A DNA stretch of 64,000 nucleotides from UBA3478 sp049596955 (GTDB lineage Bacteria > Bacteroidota > Bacteroidia > Flavobacteriales > Flavobacteriaceae): positions 1-64,000 of the forward strand of contig JBMYMD010000007.1 of NCBI GenBank assembly GCA_049596955.1, written 5' to 3'. Both the position numbers and the translations under genes were made by a program. Shown in pieces: positions 43,497 through 52,289 of this stretch. Under the pieces are notes generated by a model. It saw nothing but the letters and a program-made list of their open reading frames with translations, was not told the DNA's origin and ran no database searches. Within the stretch, counting starts at the first letter, position 1; every line of letters starts with the position of its first letter.

Positions 43497-43763
43497 ATGA
43501 ATATTTTAATTAAAGGAAGCTTTAAAACTACTTACGAAGCAGTTCACAAGGAATGGCTAAATGGCTCAGAAACAAGGGCTGAATGTTGCGATGAATCTCG
43601 ATCGATCATTAGTAAAGTTGATGATTACAACTACGTAGCTCTGTTATTTGATGTAGATTTTGAAAAGATGTTGACCCTAATGGCCACTCCTGAAAGAGCA
43701 GAAATAATGCGAGAAAACGGAATAAAAAATGAAATGTACCAATTCTCACCGTTAGGTCAGTAG
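43497..43763 (+). CDS. Hypothetical small cytoplasmic protein
   Basis: An 88-residue protein with an alternating strand/helix pattern: NILIKGSFKTTYEAVHKEW, a central acidic part, then NYVALLFDVDFEKMLTLMATPERAEIMRENG. The final third, with a strand followed by a helix around TPERAEIMRENG, resembles the dimeric alpha/beta-barrel (ABM or DUF3764-like) fold, but the match is weak. It has a normal start and its own gap on each side. No function assigned. Confidence 0.6.
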   Translation: MNILIKGSFKTTYEAVHKEWLNGSETRAECCDESRSIISKVDDYNYVALLFDVDFEKMLTLMATPERAEIMRENGIKNEMYQFSPLGQ

Positions 43764-43825
43764 ATTATCACAACACCCTATCGTTTGAGCTTTTTATCTA
43801 AAATGACTATAGTTTTTGGGTAAAC

Positions 43826-44299
43826 ATGAGTTTGATTTATATTTTATTGGGTCAAAGAAGTTTTTATCACATGTTGCTTTTTGATTATCTAGCCAATTTC
43901 AATTACTCAGAACTTATTTCAGAGTTTATTGTATACCTCATAATAGTTTTAGTCATAAGACTTCTTCTTTTTGCCGCTGATCTATACTTTTTAAAGAAAA
44001 AGAAACAGTTTCCAAATCTCTTTCTTGAAAATGATCATCTACGACTTAAACTCTATGAAAATCAAAAAATAAAACAAAAATACCTTGATGACCCAGAACT
44101 TTTGAGTCTTTTAAAGCATCTAGAAACAAATAATGCTACAGCGCTTCATGAATATGTAAATACCTGGGCAAAAGTCAGAATTTCTTTTTTACAATCTCTT
44201 TTAGGCGCTATTCCGATTTACATTGTAATTCGACTGCAATGGGACCAAGCTATAATTAGCTATCTCAAACAAGTCATTCAAATATTATCAACCGTATAA
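43826..44299 (+). CDS. Hypothetical membrane protein
   Basis: A 157-residue protein with a strong hydrophobic segment at about residues 33-52 (FIVYLIIVLVIRLLLFAADL), a basic stretch KKKKQF, a helical cytoplasmic middle rich in E/K/L, and a second moderately hydrophobic C-terminal segment (LLGAIPIYIVIRL). No family is recognised. It closes the small-gene island on the plus strand and converges with rhaM 6 bases away. Confidence 0.6.
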   Translation: MSLIYILLGQRSFYHMLLFDYLANFNYSELISEFIVYLIIVLVIRLLLFAADLYFLKKKKQFPNLFLENDHLRLKLYENQKIKQKYLDDPELLSLLKHLETNNATALHEYVNTWAKVRISFLQSLLGAIPIYIVIRLQWDQAIISYLKQVIQILSTV

Positions 44300-44305
44300 A
44301 ACGAT

Positions 44306-44626
44306 TTATTCTGGCTGATTTAAATCAAAAACAGGGATTAAATTCGATTGTTTAGGAGAAAAATCTGAATTGGTTTCCATGATGTCGCTCATAAATTTCC
44401 ACCATTTTTGTACGATAATATTAGCTCCCAAAGCCTGAGAGTCTAATTCTTCGCATGTTTGAAAAGCATATACACAGTTTGTTTCTTGGTCATAGTAAAT
44501 GCTATAATTTTCAATCCCTGAAGACTTTAAAAGCGTTTTTAACTCTGGCCAAATTTCTTGATGTCTTTTTTTATAGGTGGCTAAGGTTCCTTCTTTTAAA
44601 TACATCTTAAAAGCTAGTTTTTTCAT
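44306..44626 (-). CDS. rhaM: L-rhamnose mutarotase-like protein
   Basis: A 106-residue ferredoxin-like barrel that interconverts alpha and beta anomers of L-rhamnose. Family motifs are KMYLKEGTLATYKKRHQEIWPEL (N-terminal), IENYSIYYD, the aromatic VQKWWKFMSDIM and an acidic/hydrophobic end. No rhamnose catabolic genes lie nearby, so it is an orphan here and might act on another sugar such as fucose. Confidence 0.88.
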   Translation of the reverse strand: MKKLAFKMYLKEGTLATYKKRHQEIWPELKTLLKSSGIENYSIYYDQETNCVYAFQTCEELDSQALGANIIVQKWWKFMSDIMETNSDFSPKQSNLIPVFDLNQPE

Positions 44627-44709
44627 AATTACCGCGTTTTGATATTCTTAGATTTACAACAGGGTCAAAGAACTCTCAAAATAAAAATATTTTTCTTGTA
44701 GTAATCGTT

Positions 44710-44717
44710 TAATTTTG
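44710..44717 (+). promoter_or_regulatory. Arylsulfotransferase gene -7 box (TAATTTTG)
   Basis: Exact TAnnTTTG match 16 nt before the start codon. The nearest TTG upstream is only 11 nt away, too close for a canonical -33 element. Confidence 0.45.
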
Positions 44718-44733
44718 TTTTAAAATCTTAAGA

Positions 44734-46269
44734 ATGAAAAATAGAGTTTACAGTTTAATTATTATTGTTTTGTTCATCTTAGTTGAATCTTGTGTGACTA
44801 AAGATGACGGTCCTGATTTAGACGTTTCACCTCCTACAATTCCATCAAACCTAACTGTAAATGAAGTAACTACAAATACAATTGAACTCAGTTGGAGTGC
44901 TTCCTCAGACGACATCGCTGTAACGGGATATTCCATTTATATCAATGATCAAATAGTAAGCAATACAGATCAAACTGATTTCACTCTTACTGATTTAACG
45001 CCGCAAACTTCTTACAATATTGGTGTAAGTGCATTTGATGCAGCACAAAACAGCAGTGAAATTAATTACATTCAAACCGTAACAGAAGCGCCAAAGGAGT
45101 TAGCAGGTACCGCAGAATTTTTTAGATCTAACACTGGGTTAGAAGGATATATATTGGTTGATGATGCGAGAAACGATCGTGTATTTCTCATGAATAACTC
45201 CGCAGAAATTGTTTACGAGTGGGATATTCCTTCAGGTATAGGAAATGATGTTGAACTTCTAGAGGATGGAAGGCTCCTAGGTATCATGAAAGATGAAAAT
45301 CCCAATCAAGACATTAGTTTTGGAGGGTATGGTGGAAAGTTACAATTTGTTCGACCCGATAGCTCTGTGGAGTGGAATTTTGATATCTCAACCAATGAAC
45401 TAATCTGTCATCACGACGTAGAATTACTACCCAATGGTAATGTAATCACCCTTGTTTGGGAGCAAATGTCTGTCGAGGAAGCTACAGAGGCTGGATCTAA
45501 CTTAAACTTAGCCATAGTTCCAGAAGCAGTGGTTGAGATTAATCCCTCAACCAATGAAATCGTATGGGAATGGCATGCTAAAGACCATTTAATACAAGAT
45601 TATGATGAGACAAAAAGCAATTATGGAGTAATTGCTGATAATCCACGTAAAATCAATGTCAATTATGTCGGAGATAAAATGGAAGATATTATGCATGCCA
45701 ATGGCCTTGAATACGACGCCGAAGAAGATCTAATCTACATTAGTGTTAATTTTTACAGCGAGGTGTGGGTTATCGATCACAGCACTACAACTGAAGAAGC
45801 TGCAACAGAAAGCGGAGGAAATAAAGGTTTTGGAGGTGATTTAGTATATCGATTTGGAAACCCAGAAGCCTACGACAACATCGGAACTAGACTTTTTTAC
45901 AACAACCATCACCCCCTATTATTCAATAGCTCAGAAGGAAAAACCCTTAGTCTTTTTATGAACGGTTATAATATTGAGCAATCAACTGCCTATGAATTTG
46001 ACTTTGATCAATCTTATTCTCTTGAAGCTAACACCGACAACGAACCTAATGTCAGATGGAGTTTTACACATCCAGATTTGTATGCAGCCAAAGTATCGGG
46101 AATGATCCGTTTGCCAAATAACAACAGACTTATCACCGAGGGAGACTATGGAATTTGGGAAGTTTCACCTGACGGAAACATTGTATGGAAATTTTCAGGA
46201 GATGGTTTTTATTGGAGATCCTATTACTACGATAAAAATCATCCAGGGATAATTGCTTTAGGCCTATAG
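44734..46269 (+). CDS. Arylsulfotransferase (ASST)-like lipoprotein with FN3 domain
   Basis: A 511-residue lipoprotein: signal peptide with lipobox LVESC (about residue 20), an FN3 domain (about 35-118, PTIPSNLTVNEVTTNTIELSW and YNIGVSAFDAAQN), then a six-bladed propeller of the arylsulfotransferase family. Propeller motifs include HHDVELLPNGNVI, WEWHAKDHL, MHANGLEYD, FNNHH-like YNNHHPL and a final GNIVWKF. The family transfers sulfate between phenols in the periplasm, using a histidine; HHDVE is a likely catalytic region. It may instead be a binding protein. Converges with coaE, overlapping it by 6 bases. Confidence 0.8.
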   Translation: MKNRVYSLIIIVLFILVESCVTKDDGPDLDVSPPTIPSNLTVNEVTTNTIELSWSASSDDIAVTGYSIYINDQIVSNTDQTDFTLTDLTPQTSYNIGVSAFDAAQNSSEINYIQTVTEAPKELAGTAEFFRSNTGLEGYILVDDARNDRVFLMNNSAEIVYEWDIPSGIGNDVELLEDGRLLGIMKDENPNQDISFGGYGGKLQFVRPDSSVEWNFDISTNELICHHDVELLPNGNVITLVWEQMSVEEATEAGSNLNLAIVPEAVVEINPSTNEIVWEWHAKDHLIQDYDETKSNYGVIADNPRKINVNYVGDKMEDIMHANGLEYDAEEDLIYISVNFYSEVWVIDHSTTTEEAATESGGNKGFGGDLVYRFGNPEAYDNIGTRLFYNNHHPLLFNSSEGKTLSLFMNGYNIEQSTAYEFDFDQSYSLEANTDNEPNVRWSFTHPDLYAAKVSGMIRLPNNNRLITEGDYGIWEVSPDGNIVWKFSGDGFYWRSYYYDKNHPGIIALGL

Positions 46270-46860
46270 TAGGTTGAGTTCTTTTAGCATTAGATTAAAA
46301 TTCGATTCTAGTGCTTTTAAGTCTTTATCGTTTTCAAGCACATAATCAGACTTACCTTTAGCTATCTCGGGGTCAATCTGAGTCTTCATTCTATCTAAAA
46401 TTTTCTGAGGATCAAGTCCGTTTCTCTTTTGCACTCTTGAAATACGCGTTTGTTGTTGTGCTGAAACCAGAATGATATAATCAAATTCATCTAAAGCCTC
46501 ATTCTCGAAAATTAATGCAGATTCTTTGATTACAATTTCTGAAGATTGTTGTAAACACCAAGTTTGAAAGTCTCCGTAAACAAAAGGATGTACAGAAGAA
46601 TTTAACAGCGATAAATAAAAAGAATCTTTAAACACAATTGAAGAGAGGTACAATCGATTTAACTCATACTTTTCATCTGTTTCAGTGAAGACATGATCTC
46701 CAAAGTAAAATTTCAATTTTTGGATTATGATTTCATTTGTCTCCATGAGAGTTGATGCGCGCTGATCAGAGTAATAAACCGGGAAGCCATGCTTTTCAAA
46801 TAGCGCTGCAACAGTTGATTTTCCGCTGCCAATACCTCCTGTTAGACCTATTTTTATCAT
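46264..46860 (-). CDS. coaE: Dephospho-CoA kinase
   Basis: Last step of CoA synthesis. The 198-residue P-loop kinase begins IGLTGGIGSGKSTVAALF, has the substrate motif VYYSDQRA, and ends with a lid/helical region (QKRNGLDPQKILDRMKTQI) typical of CoaE. Normal length. It overlaps the upstream ybbR-like gene by 4 bases and is the last gene of a long minus-strand run. Confidence 0.95.
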   Translation of the reverse strand: MIKIGLTGGIGSGKSTVAALFEKHGFPVYYSDQRASTLMETNEIIIQKLKFYFGDHVFTETDEKYELNRLYLSSIVFKDSFYLSLLNSSVHPFVYGDFQTWCLQQSSEIVIKESALIFENEALDEFDYIILVSAQQQTRISRVQKRNGLDPQKILDRMKTQIDPEIAKGKSDYVLENDKDLKALESNFNLMLKELNLL

Positions 46861-47822
46861 CTTATACGCTCAAAAATTCTCAACGAATCTGGTTCAAATT
46901 GAACATCCAAAATCTCTACTTTTAACTTGTCTGCAGAAATAGTGTAATAACTCTTCTGATTTTTTAAGCTCAATCGAGGAAGTATCCAATTTGTCAATTC
47001 TTGACTGCTCAAATCTTGAAGTACATTTTTATATGCTTTAACCTTGACGCTTACCATCTCTGGTAAAAATAATTGATTTCTTAAAGAGTCATTATTTTCA
47101 AACAATTGCTTTAAACCTACTTGATACGCTTTTTCCGTGAACTCTTCAACAGTCACAGAAACACTAACCTCTTGAGGAGAAAAAGAAACGAGTTCATTCT
47201 CTGGAAAATTACTGAAAGAAAGTGTGTGTTGTGAATTTGCGGAAATTTCACCCAAGTTCAACTCTTCTGTATATATGTAATCAACATTTTTAATCACTTG
47301 AGATTCTCCAAAAAGTTCAACAGTTTCTGGTTGTATATCAATTTTTTCAAGCACAAAATTTCTTTTCAATTTAAAATTGATATTTGGAAGAATCTTAACC
47401 CGTTTAGACAACGAAGGAATTACATTTAAAAAGATAGAATCTTGATTTGCCCAGTTTAAAAATTCAACGTTTGAAGGCAATTTGTCAATTTTAATCTGAT
47501 TAAAATGATTGGGACTTAAGTAAAGTAATCCAGTTTCTGTAATCGCATATTGCGTTACAGATTCTATGCTGTATATCCCTAGATTATTACCTAAAAAACC
47601 AAAACCTGAAGATTTTAACTCTGCATTCGCAAAGTAAACAGAGTCCTGAAGAAGAAAACCAGTAGGCATTTTTTCAATTCTTATCGGGACTCTAACATAG
47701 GTCGAATAAGTGGCATTCAATTCATTTACAATCCAAATGGAAACAGAAATGAAAAGAAAAATTCCCAATCTGGAGAATTTACCAGAAACAAAAAACCTTT
47801 TTAACCCATTAAGTCTTTGCAT
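46857..47822 (-). CDS. YbbR-like domain protein
   Basis: A 321-residue membrane-anchored protein: an N-terminal hydrophobic segment (about 15-35, SRLGIFLFISVSIWIVNELN) then repeated beta-strand units resembling YbbR domains (FVLEKIDIQPETVELFGESQ, ISANSQHTLSFSNFPENELVSFSPQEVSVSVTVEEF). In Firmicutes YbbR activates a diadenylate cyclase, but no disA/cdaA is seen here, so that role is not supported. It overlaps coaE by 4 bases and the glycosyltransferase by 14. Confidence 0.8.
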   Translation of the reverse strand: MQRLNGLKRFFVSGKFSRLGIFLFISVSIWIVNELNATYSTYVRVPIRIEKMPTGFLLQDSVYFANAELKSSGFGFLGNNLGIYSIESVTQYAITETGLLYLSPNHFNQIKIDKLPSNVEFLNWANQDSIFLNVIPSLSKRVKILPNINFKLKRNFVLEKIDIQPETVELFGESQVIKNVDYIYTEELNLGEISANSQHTLSFSNFPENELVSFSPQEVSVSVTVEEFTEKAYQVGLKQLFENNDSLRNQLFLPEMVSVKVKAYKNVLQDLSSQELTNWILPRLSLKNQKSYYTISADKLKVEILDVQFEPDSLRIFERIR

Positions 47823-48873
47823 ATTCGCCGAAAAAAAATTCAGGAAGAATCTCTTCAGGGTTCTTCCGTGAGAGTTTTAGATAAATACTAGATCTTATAT
47901 AGCCATAGCCATAGCCATAAAACTGAATCCACATAGCCAAAATAGACATAAACGTTAACTTAAGATTTTTGAATTCAACAAACGCCTTTGTGAAAACAGT
48001 GAGATGATACAACCCTATTGTGCTCAATAAAAAAAGATAAAAGGTGTTGATTTCAGTAATTACTGATCCCCCACTAAAGTTTAAAATCGTTATTACTAGA
48101 CAACCTAAAACGACCAGAATAAAAAGAGAAGGAAAAAGATGTGTAATCCTAAAAGAATTTTTATGCCAATAAGACAAAATAGGTCGCACACTTCCAAACT
48201 TATAGACTTGAGTATAGAAGGATTTAAGGTTAATTCTTCTTTTGTGAAAGACCAAAGCCTTTGGAAAAAATCGCGATTGAAATCCCAATTGGTGCAAACG
48301 AATACTCAAATCAGGATCCTCACCAGGGTGGATATTTGAAAAACCCTTTGAAGCTTCGAATGCCTTTTTTGAAAGCCCCATATTAAAACTTCTTGGTTCA
48401 AACTTGGTAAGTGCTCTTTGGCTACCTCTAATCCCCCCTGTCGTAACCCATGAGGTCATGGAAAAACTAATAGCCTTCTGCAAATCCGAAAAATTGGAAT
48501 CTGCACCATCTGGACCACCAAAAAAATCTACAGGCTTATGCTTTAACTCATTAAAAACCTCAGTTAAATAAGAAGACGGTAATACACAGTCAGAATCAAC
48601 CAAGAGAAAATAATTTCCAGTTGCCCTTCTCATTCCATGATTTCTAGAATCTCCAGGGCCTGAATTTGATTTGAAGAAATAAACAATATTCAAACTGTCT
48701 TTGAACTGCTCACAAATATGCTCGCATTTATTCAAAGAACCATCCTCCACAATTACGACTTCAAAGTTATTGCTGTAATCTTGATTATTTAAAGAACTTA
48801 AAAGTTCCTGAACCTCATCAGGTCTGTTATAAACAGGAACTACAAGGGATAATTTAATTTCTTCAGGCATCAA
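47809..48873 (-). CDS. Glycosyltransferase family 2
   Basis: A 354-residue enzyme. The GT-A domain starts LSLVVPVYNRPDEVQELL, with LVDSDCVLP (DxD-like metal site) and GEDPDLSIRLHQLG. A C-terminal half with four hydrophobic segments follows, so it is a processive or membrane-anchored transferase. Residues GYGYGYGYI near the C-terminus come from three perfect ATAGCC hexamers in the DNA. It overlaps the YbbR-like gene by 14 bases. The sugar and acceptor are unknown. Confidence 0.9.
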   Translation of the reverse strand: MMPEEIKLSLVVPVYNRPDEVQELLSSLNNQDYSNNFEVVIVEDGSLNKCEHICEQFKDSLNIVYFFKSNSGPGDSRNHGMRRATGNYFLLVDSDCVLPSSYLTEVFNELKHKPVDFFGGPDGADSNFSDLQKAISFSMTSWVTTGGIRGSQRALTKFEPRSFNMGLSKKAFEASKGFSNIHPGEDPDLSIRLHQLGFQSRFFPKALVFHKRRINLKSFYTQVYKFGSVRPILSYWHKNSFRITHLFPSLFILVVLGCLVITILNFSGGSVITEINTFYLFLLSTIGLYHLTVFTKAFVEFKNLKLTFMSILAMWIQFYGYGYGYIRSSIYLKLSRKNPEEILPEFFFGEYAKT

Positions 48874-48882
48874 AGGTTTTTC

Positions 48883-49692
48883 CTATTCTTGAAAAACATC
48901 CACAATTTCTTGGCTAACACCAGTGTTTGAAAACCCTCCATCATGGAAAAGATTTTGCATTGTCACTTTACGTGTTAAATCAGAAAAAAGTGTAAGGGTA
49001 TAGTTCGCACAATCTAATGCTGACGCGTTACCTAAAGGCGACATTTTTTCCGCGAATGAAATAAACCCATCAAATCCTTTAACTCCTTTTCCTGCAGTAG
49101 TTGGCGTTGGAGATTGTGAAATAGTATTTACGCGAACGTTTTTTTCCTTGCCAAAGAAATAACCAAAACTCCTCGCTATGGATTCAAGGTACGCTTTGTT
49201 GTCTGCCATATCATTATAATCTGGAAAGGTGCGCTGAGCCGCCATATAAGTTAATGCCACAATACTTCCCCATTCATTCATTGCATCTTTTTTGAAGAGT
49301 GTTTGCATTACCTTGTGAAATGATAAGGCCGAAACATCCCAACCTTTTGCTGTAAAGTCATAATTCTCATCCGTATAAGCTCTTCCTTTGCGCACATTAA
49401 CTGACATTCCTATTGAATGTAACACAAAGTCAAGTTTTCCTCCAAGTATTTCCATTGATTGATCTACCAAGTTGGTAAGATCTTCGATAGATGTAGCGTC
49501 TGCCGGAATAATTTCAGAATTTGTTTTTTCTGCCAATTCTTTGATTTGCCCCATTCTCATTGCAATTGGAGCATTGGTTAAAACAAATTGTGCGCCCTCT
49601 TCATGCGCTCTTTCTGCAGTTTTCCAAGCAATCGAATTTTCATCTAGAGCTCCAAAAATGATTCCCTTTTTTCCTTTAAGTAAATTAGTCAT
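48883..49692 (-). CDS. fabI: Enoyl-[acyl-carrier-protein] reductase (NADH)
   Basis: Reduces enoyl-ACP in the last step of each fatty-acid elongation cycle; the target of triclosan-type inhibitors in this family. The 269-residue protein shows the FabI pattern LKGKKGIIFGALDENSIAWKTA (a variant of the GxAxxxSxA motif), the HSIGMSV region and the catalytic lysine context of YxxxxxxxK (DYNDMADNKAYLE). It has its own promoter 22 nt upstream, within the recN stop region. Confidence 0.95.
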   Translation of the reverse strand: MTNLLKGKKGIIFGALDENSIAWKTAERAHEEGAQFVLTNAPIAMRMGQIKELAEKTNSEIIPADATSIEDLTNLVDQSMEILGGKLDFVLHSIGMSVNVRKGRAYTDENYDFTAKGWDVSALSFHKVMQTLFKKDAMNEWGSIVALTYMAAQRTFPDYNDMADNKAYLESIARSFGYFFGKEKNVRVNTISQSPTPTTAGKGVKGFDGFISFAEKMSPLGNASALDCANYTLTLFSDLTRKVTMQNLFHDGGFSNTGVSQEIVDVFQE

Positions 49693-49714
49693 GTTTATGT
49701 TGTTTTAAGGCATT

Positions 49715-49743
49715 CAAAGATAAGCAGAAAATAAGCTTCTCAA
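49715..49743 (-). promoter_or_regulatory. fabI promoter (TTG-N18-TATCTTTG)
   Basis: On the minus strand TTG (49743-49741) is followed after 18 nt by the exact -7 box TATCTTTG (49722-49715), and the ATG comes 22 nt later. The -33 TTG overlaps the recN stop codon. Confidence 0.7.
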
Positions 49744-51392
49744 TAACCTAATAATGTTTTGGCATGGTCAATAGCAGTGCTATTTGGCTTTTCTCCAGCA
49801 ATCATATTAGCTACCTCTTTTACGCGTTCCTCGTTACTCAAATAAAAGACTCTTGTCAAAGTTTTATCAGCTGAGGTTTGTTTGTCAATCTTGATGTGGT
49901 AATCTCCTTTTGAAGCTAACTGAGGCAAATGCGTAACCGCCAATACTTGAGTACGTCCTGCCATCATTGACATCATGTTAGCCATTTTATCAGCTATATT
50001 TCCTGAAACTCCGGTGTCAATTTCATCAAAAATTACTGTAGGTAGGGCAAGATACTGACTAGACTCAAACTTAACAGCCAACATTATTCTAGATAATTCA
50101 CCTCCTGAAGCCACCTTTTTTAGCGTAGTTACCGGCATTCCTTTGTTAGCAGAAAACTTAAAATCAACAGAACTCAACCCATTAAATTGAAAATGTTCAA
50201 GGAGTCTTAGTTCAATTACAAAGTCCGAATGAGGCATTCCCAAAGCACTCAAATGTGTTGAAATAGCCTTTTGCAAAGAAGTTGAGGCTTTTAACCTGTT
50301 TTCATGAATCTCTTTGCCTTGGCTTTGTATCACAGTTCTCAATTGCTCTAATCGCTCATTTAAGTTTGCTATATTTTCGTCATACGATTGCTGAGATACA
50401 GAAAACGCAAGTAGCTCATCTCGTTTTTGGATAAGCTCTTCTAAAGAATTGCACTGATGTTTCCTGAACAATGCTTCATAACTACCTAACAACTCATCCA
50501 CAATTTGTAATCGTTTGGGATCAACAATGATACGCTCTGCTTCTTGATTTAATGACTCTTGAAAGTCTAGTGCCTCAAGTCTTATACTGTGTAAACGCTC
50601 ATATAAGTTTTGAAGTGCTGTCGATGTGCTAGACATTTTCTGCAATGTCTTAAGAGATTCATCTAACAAAAGTTCAATACCATGACGCTCATCTCCAAAC
50701 AACTGATTGATATGCTGTATTTGCGTTAAAAGAAACTCCGCAGAAGAAAGTATTTTTTGTTCTTCTTCTATATCTTCAAGAACAATTCCATCTAACTGAA
50801 CTGATTGAAGTTCTTGAAGCAAAAAAGCGTTTAGCTCTATATTTTTTTGTGCATCTGAATATTGATGTTCGAGCTGCGTCTTTTCGTTTTCACACTGCTT
50901 GTAAGCATTAAAATTTGACTGATAGCGATCTATCAATTCTCGGTGATTTGAAATAGAATCTAACAAATTCAGTTGTTCCTTTTCTTGCAATAAATAAAAG
51001 GTGTCATGTTGTGCATGTATATCGATAAGCATTTTGGCAAGTTCTGAAAGTACCTCCAAGCGAACAGGGCAGTCGTTGACAAATGCTCTACTTCTACCAT
51101 TAGGATTGAGCTCTCTTCGAATCAGGGTATCCTCAAAATAATCGATATCATTAGCATCAAACCAAGATTTGTGATTGGCATTAAGTTGCACATTAATTTC
51201 AATGACACATTTTTTGGATTCATCAGTTAAAACAGATAAATCGGCACGTTTACCAAATCCAAGGGCAATTGCTTCCAGCACAATAGACTTACCCGCTCCT
51301 GTTTCACCTGTGATTACTGATAAGCCACCTTGAAAATTCAAGGACATTTCTTCAATAAGTGCAAAATTTTGAATTTGAATAGTCGAAATCAC
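49740..51392 (-). CDS. recN: DNA repair protein RecN
   Basis: A 550-residue SMC-like protein for double-strand break repair. The N-terminal half has Walker A TGETGAGKSIVLEAI, followed by a long coiled coil (about residues 150-375) with RGRSRAFVND before it. The C-terminal half carries the ABC signature SGGELSRIMLAVK, Walker B VIFDEIDTGVSG and the H-loop-like VTHLPQLASKGD. Normal length. Part of the conserved dapA-bamD-rpoZ-coaBC-DUF4835-recN order. Confidence 0.97.
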   Translation of the reverse strand: MISTIQIQNFALIEEMSLNFQGGLSVITGETGAGKSIVLEAIALGFGKRADLSVLTDESKKCVIEINVQLNANHKSWFDANDIDYFEDTLIRRELNPNGRSRAFVNDCPVRLEVLSELAKMLIDIHAQHDTFYLLQEKEQLNLLDSISNHRELIDRYQSNFNAYKQCENEKTQLEHQYSDAQKNIELNAFLLQELQSVQLDGIVLEDIEEEQKILSSAEFLLTQIQHINQLFGDERHGIELLLDESLKTLQKMSSTSTALQNLYERLHSIRLEALDFQESLNQEAERIIVDPKRLQIVDELLGSYEALFRKHQCNSLEELIQKRDELLAFSVSQQSYDENIANLNERLEQLRTVIQSQGKEIHENRLKASTSLQKAISTHLSALGMPHSDFVIELRLLEHFQFNGLSSVDFKFSANKGMPVTTLKKVASGGELSRIMLAVKFESSQYLALPTVIFDEIDTGVSGNIADKMANMMSMMAGRTQVLAVTHLPQLASKGDYHIKIDKQTSADKTLTRVFYLSNEERVKEVANMIAGEKPNSTAIDHAKTLLGY

Positions 51393-51398
51393 GATAGA

Positions 51399-52289
51399 TC
51401 AATTAGAGGTAGTCCATTTATTCGTGTAATAAGGTGCGACCTTGTTCAGTATTTTTGTAAGCCGTTCCAATTTTTGCTCTTCTTCGGCATCTTTGAATAA
51501 AAGAGCATTAATTTCATCTGATTTCGCATCAAAGAGCATTCTCAGTAATACCGCATTACCTCTTTGCCTCGATAAGTTTTCAATTGATAGCAGTGATTCA
51601 TAAATATTATTTTGACCCTGCTCATAATCAGCCTCTAATAAATCCATTCCATTAATGTGGTAATTGTAATACAATCTTCTAAAATTATCAAAGGAATTAT
51701 TTAAGATGTCATTAACGTAATCGGTTCTTGTCTTAGGCCATGAAAAAGCACTATTAGCAGCCATTTGTACCGAAATTTGATTGGCAGATTCAAAGTAAAT
51801 TGAACCTCCATTTAAGGCAAAACTATCTGCGTGAAATCCCAAAGCTAAAAATGTGTAATAACTGACCACGCTCACCAAATTTGAATTTGTTGCGTTTAGA
51901 TTAAGCGCGAGAGGGGTGCCCATTTCATATTTAAAATTAACTGAAGGGTCATTTATCAATAAGAGAGGAGTCTGATAGGATGTATTATACACCGGACGGT
52001 TATAGCTAATTTGTAGCGTACATTGGTACACATCGTTTTCATACTCATTCACAATGAAATAGTATCTAATATTCAACCGAGATTGATCCGGATAGGTTTC
52101 AGAAGACCAGTTTGTTGAATTTAAAAAAGACTGCAGACTTGATTGTAAGTTTTGAAACTGCTGAATATTAGTTTGATTGATTTGGTCGGTATTAAAAAAC
52201 ACTTCGGCATTGAGTTGTTGGGCAAAGGATAATTGCACCTGTATAAACAAGAACAACATACCCAAAAGACCTAGTACTTTAATTTTCAT
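51399..52289 (-). CDS. DUF4835 family protein (PorD-like)
   Basis: A 296-residue secreted protein with an N-terminal signal (LLGMLFLFIQVQLSFAQ). Motifs of the family are LNAEVFFNTDQINQTN, NRPVYNTSYQTPLL, YYTFLALGFHADSF and NRQRGN-like LSRQRGNAVLLR. The Pfam family DUF4835 is, as I recall it, linked to type IX secretion protein PorD; treat that name as probable. It overlaps coaBC by 11 bases and precedes recN, the usual Bacteroidota gene order. Confidence 0.85.
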   Translation of the reverse strand: MKIKVLGLLGMLFLFIQVQLSFAQQLNAEVFFNTDQINQTNIQQFQNLQSSLQSFLNSTNWSSETYPDQSRLNIRYYFIVNEYENDVYQCTLQISYNRPVYNTSYQTPLLLINDPSVNFKYEMGTPLALNLNATNSNLVSVVSYYTFLALGFHADSFALNGGSIYFESANQISVQMAANSAFSWPKTRTDYVNDILNNSFDNFRRLYYNYHINGMDLLEADYEQGQNNIYESLLSIENLSRQRGNAVLLRMLFDAKSDEINALLFKDAEEEQKLERLTKILNKVAPYYTNKWTTSN

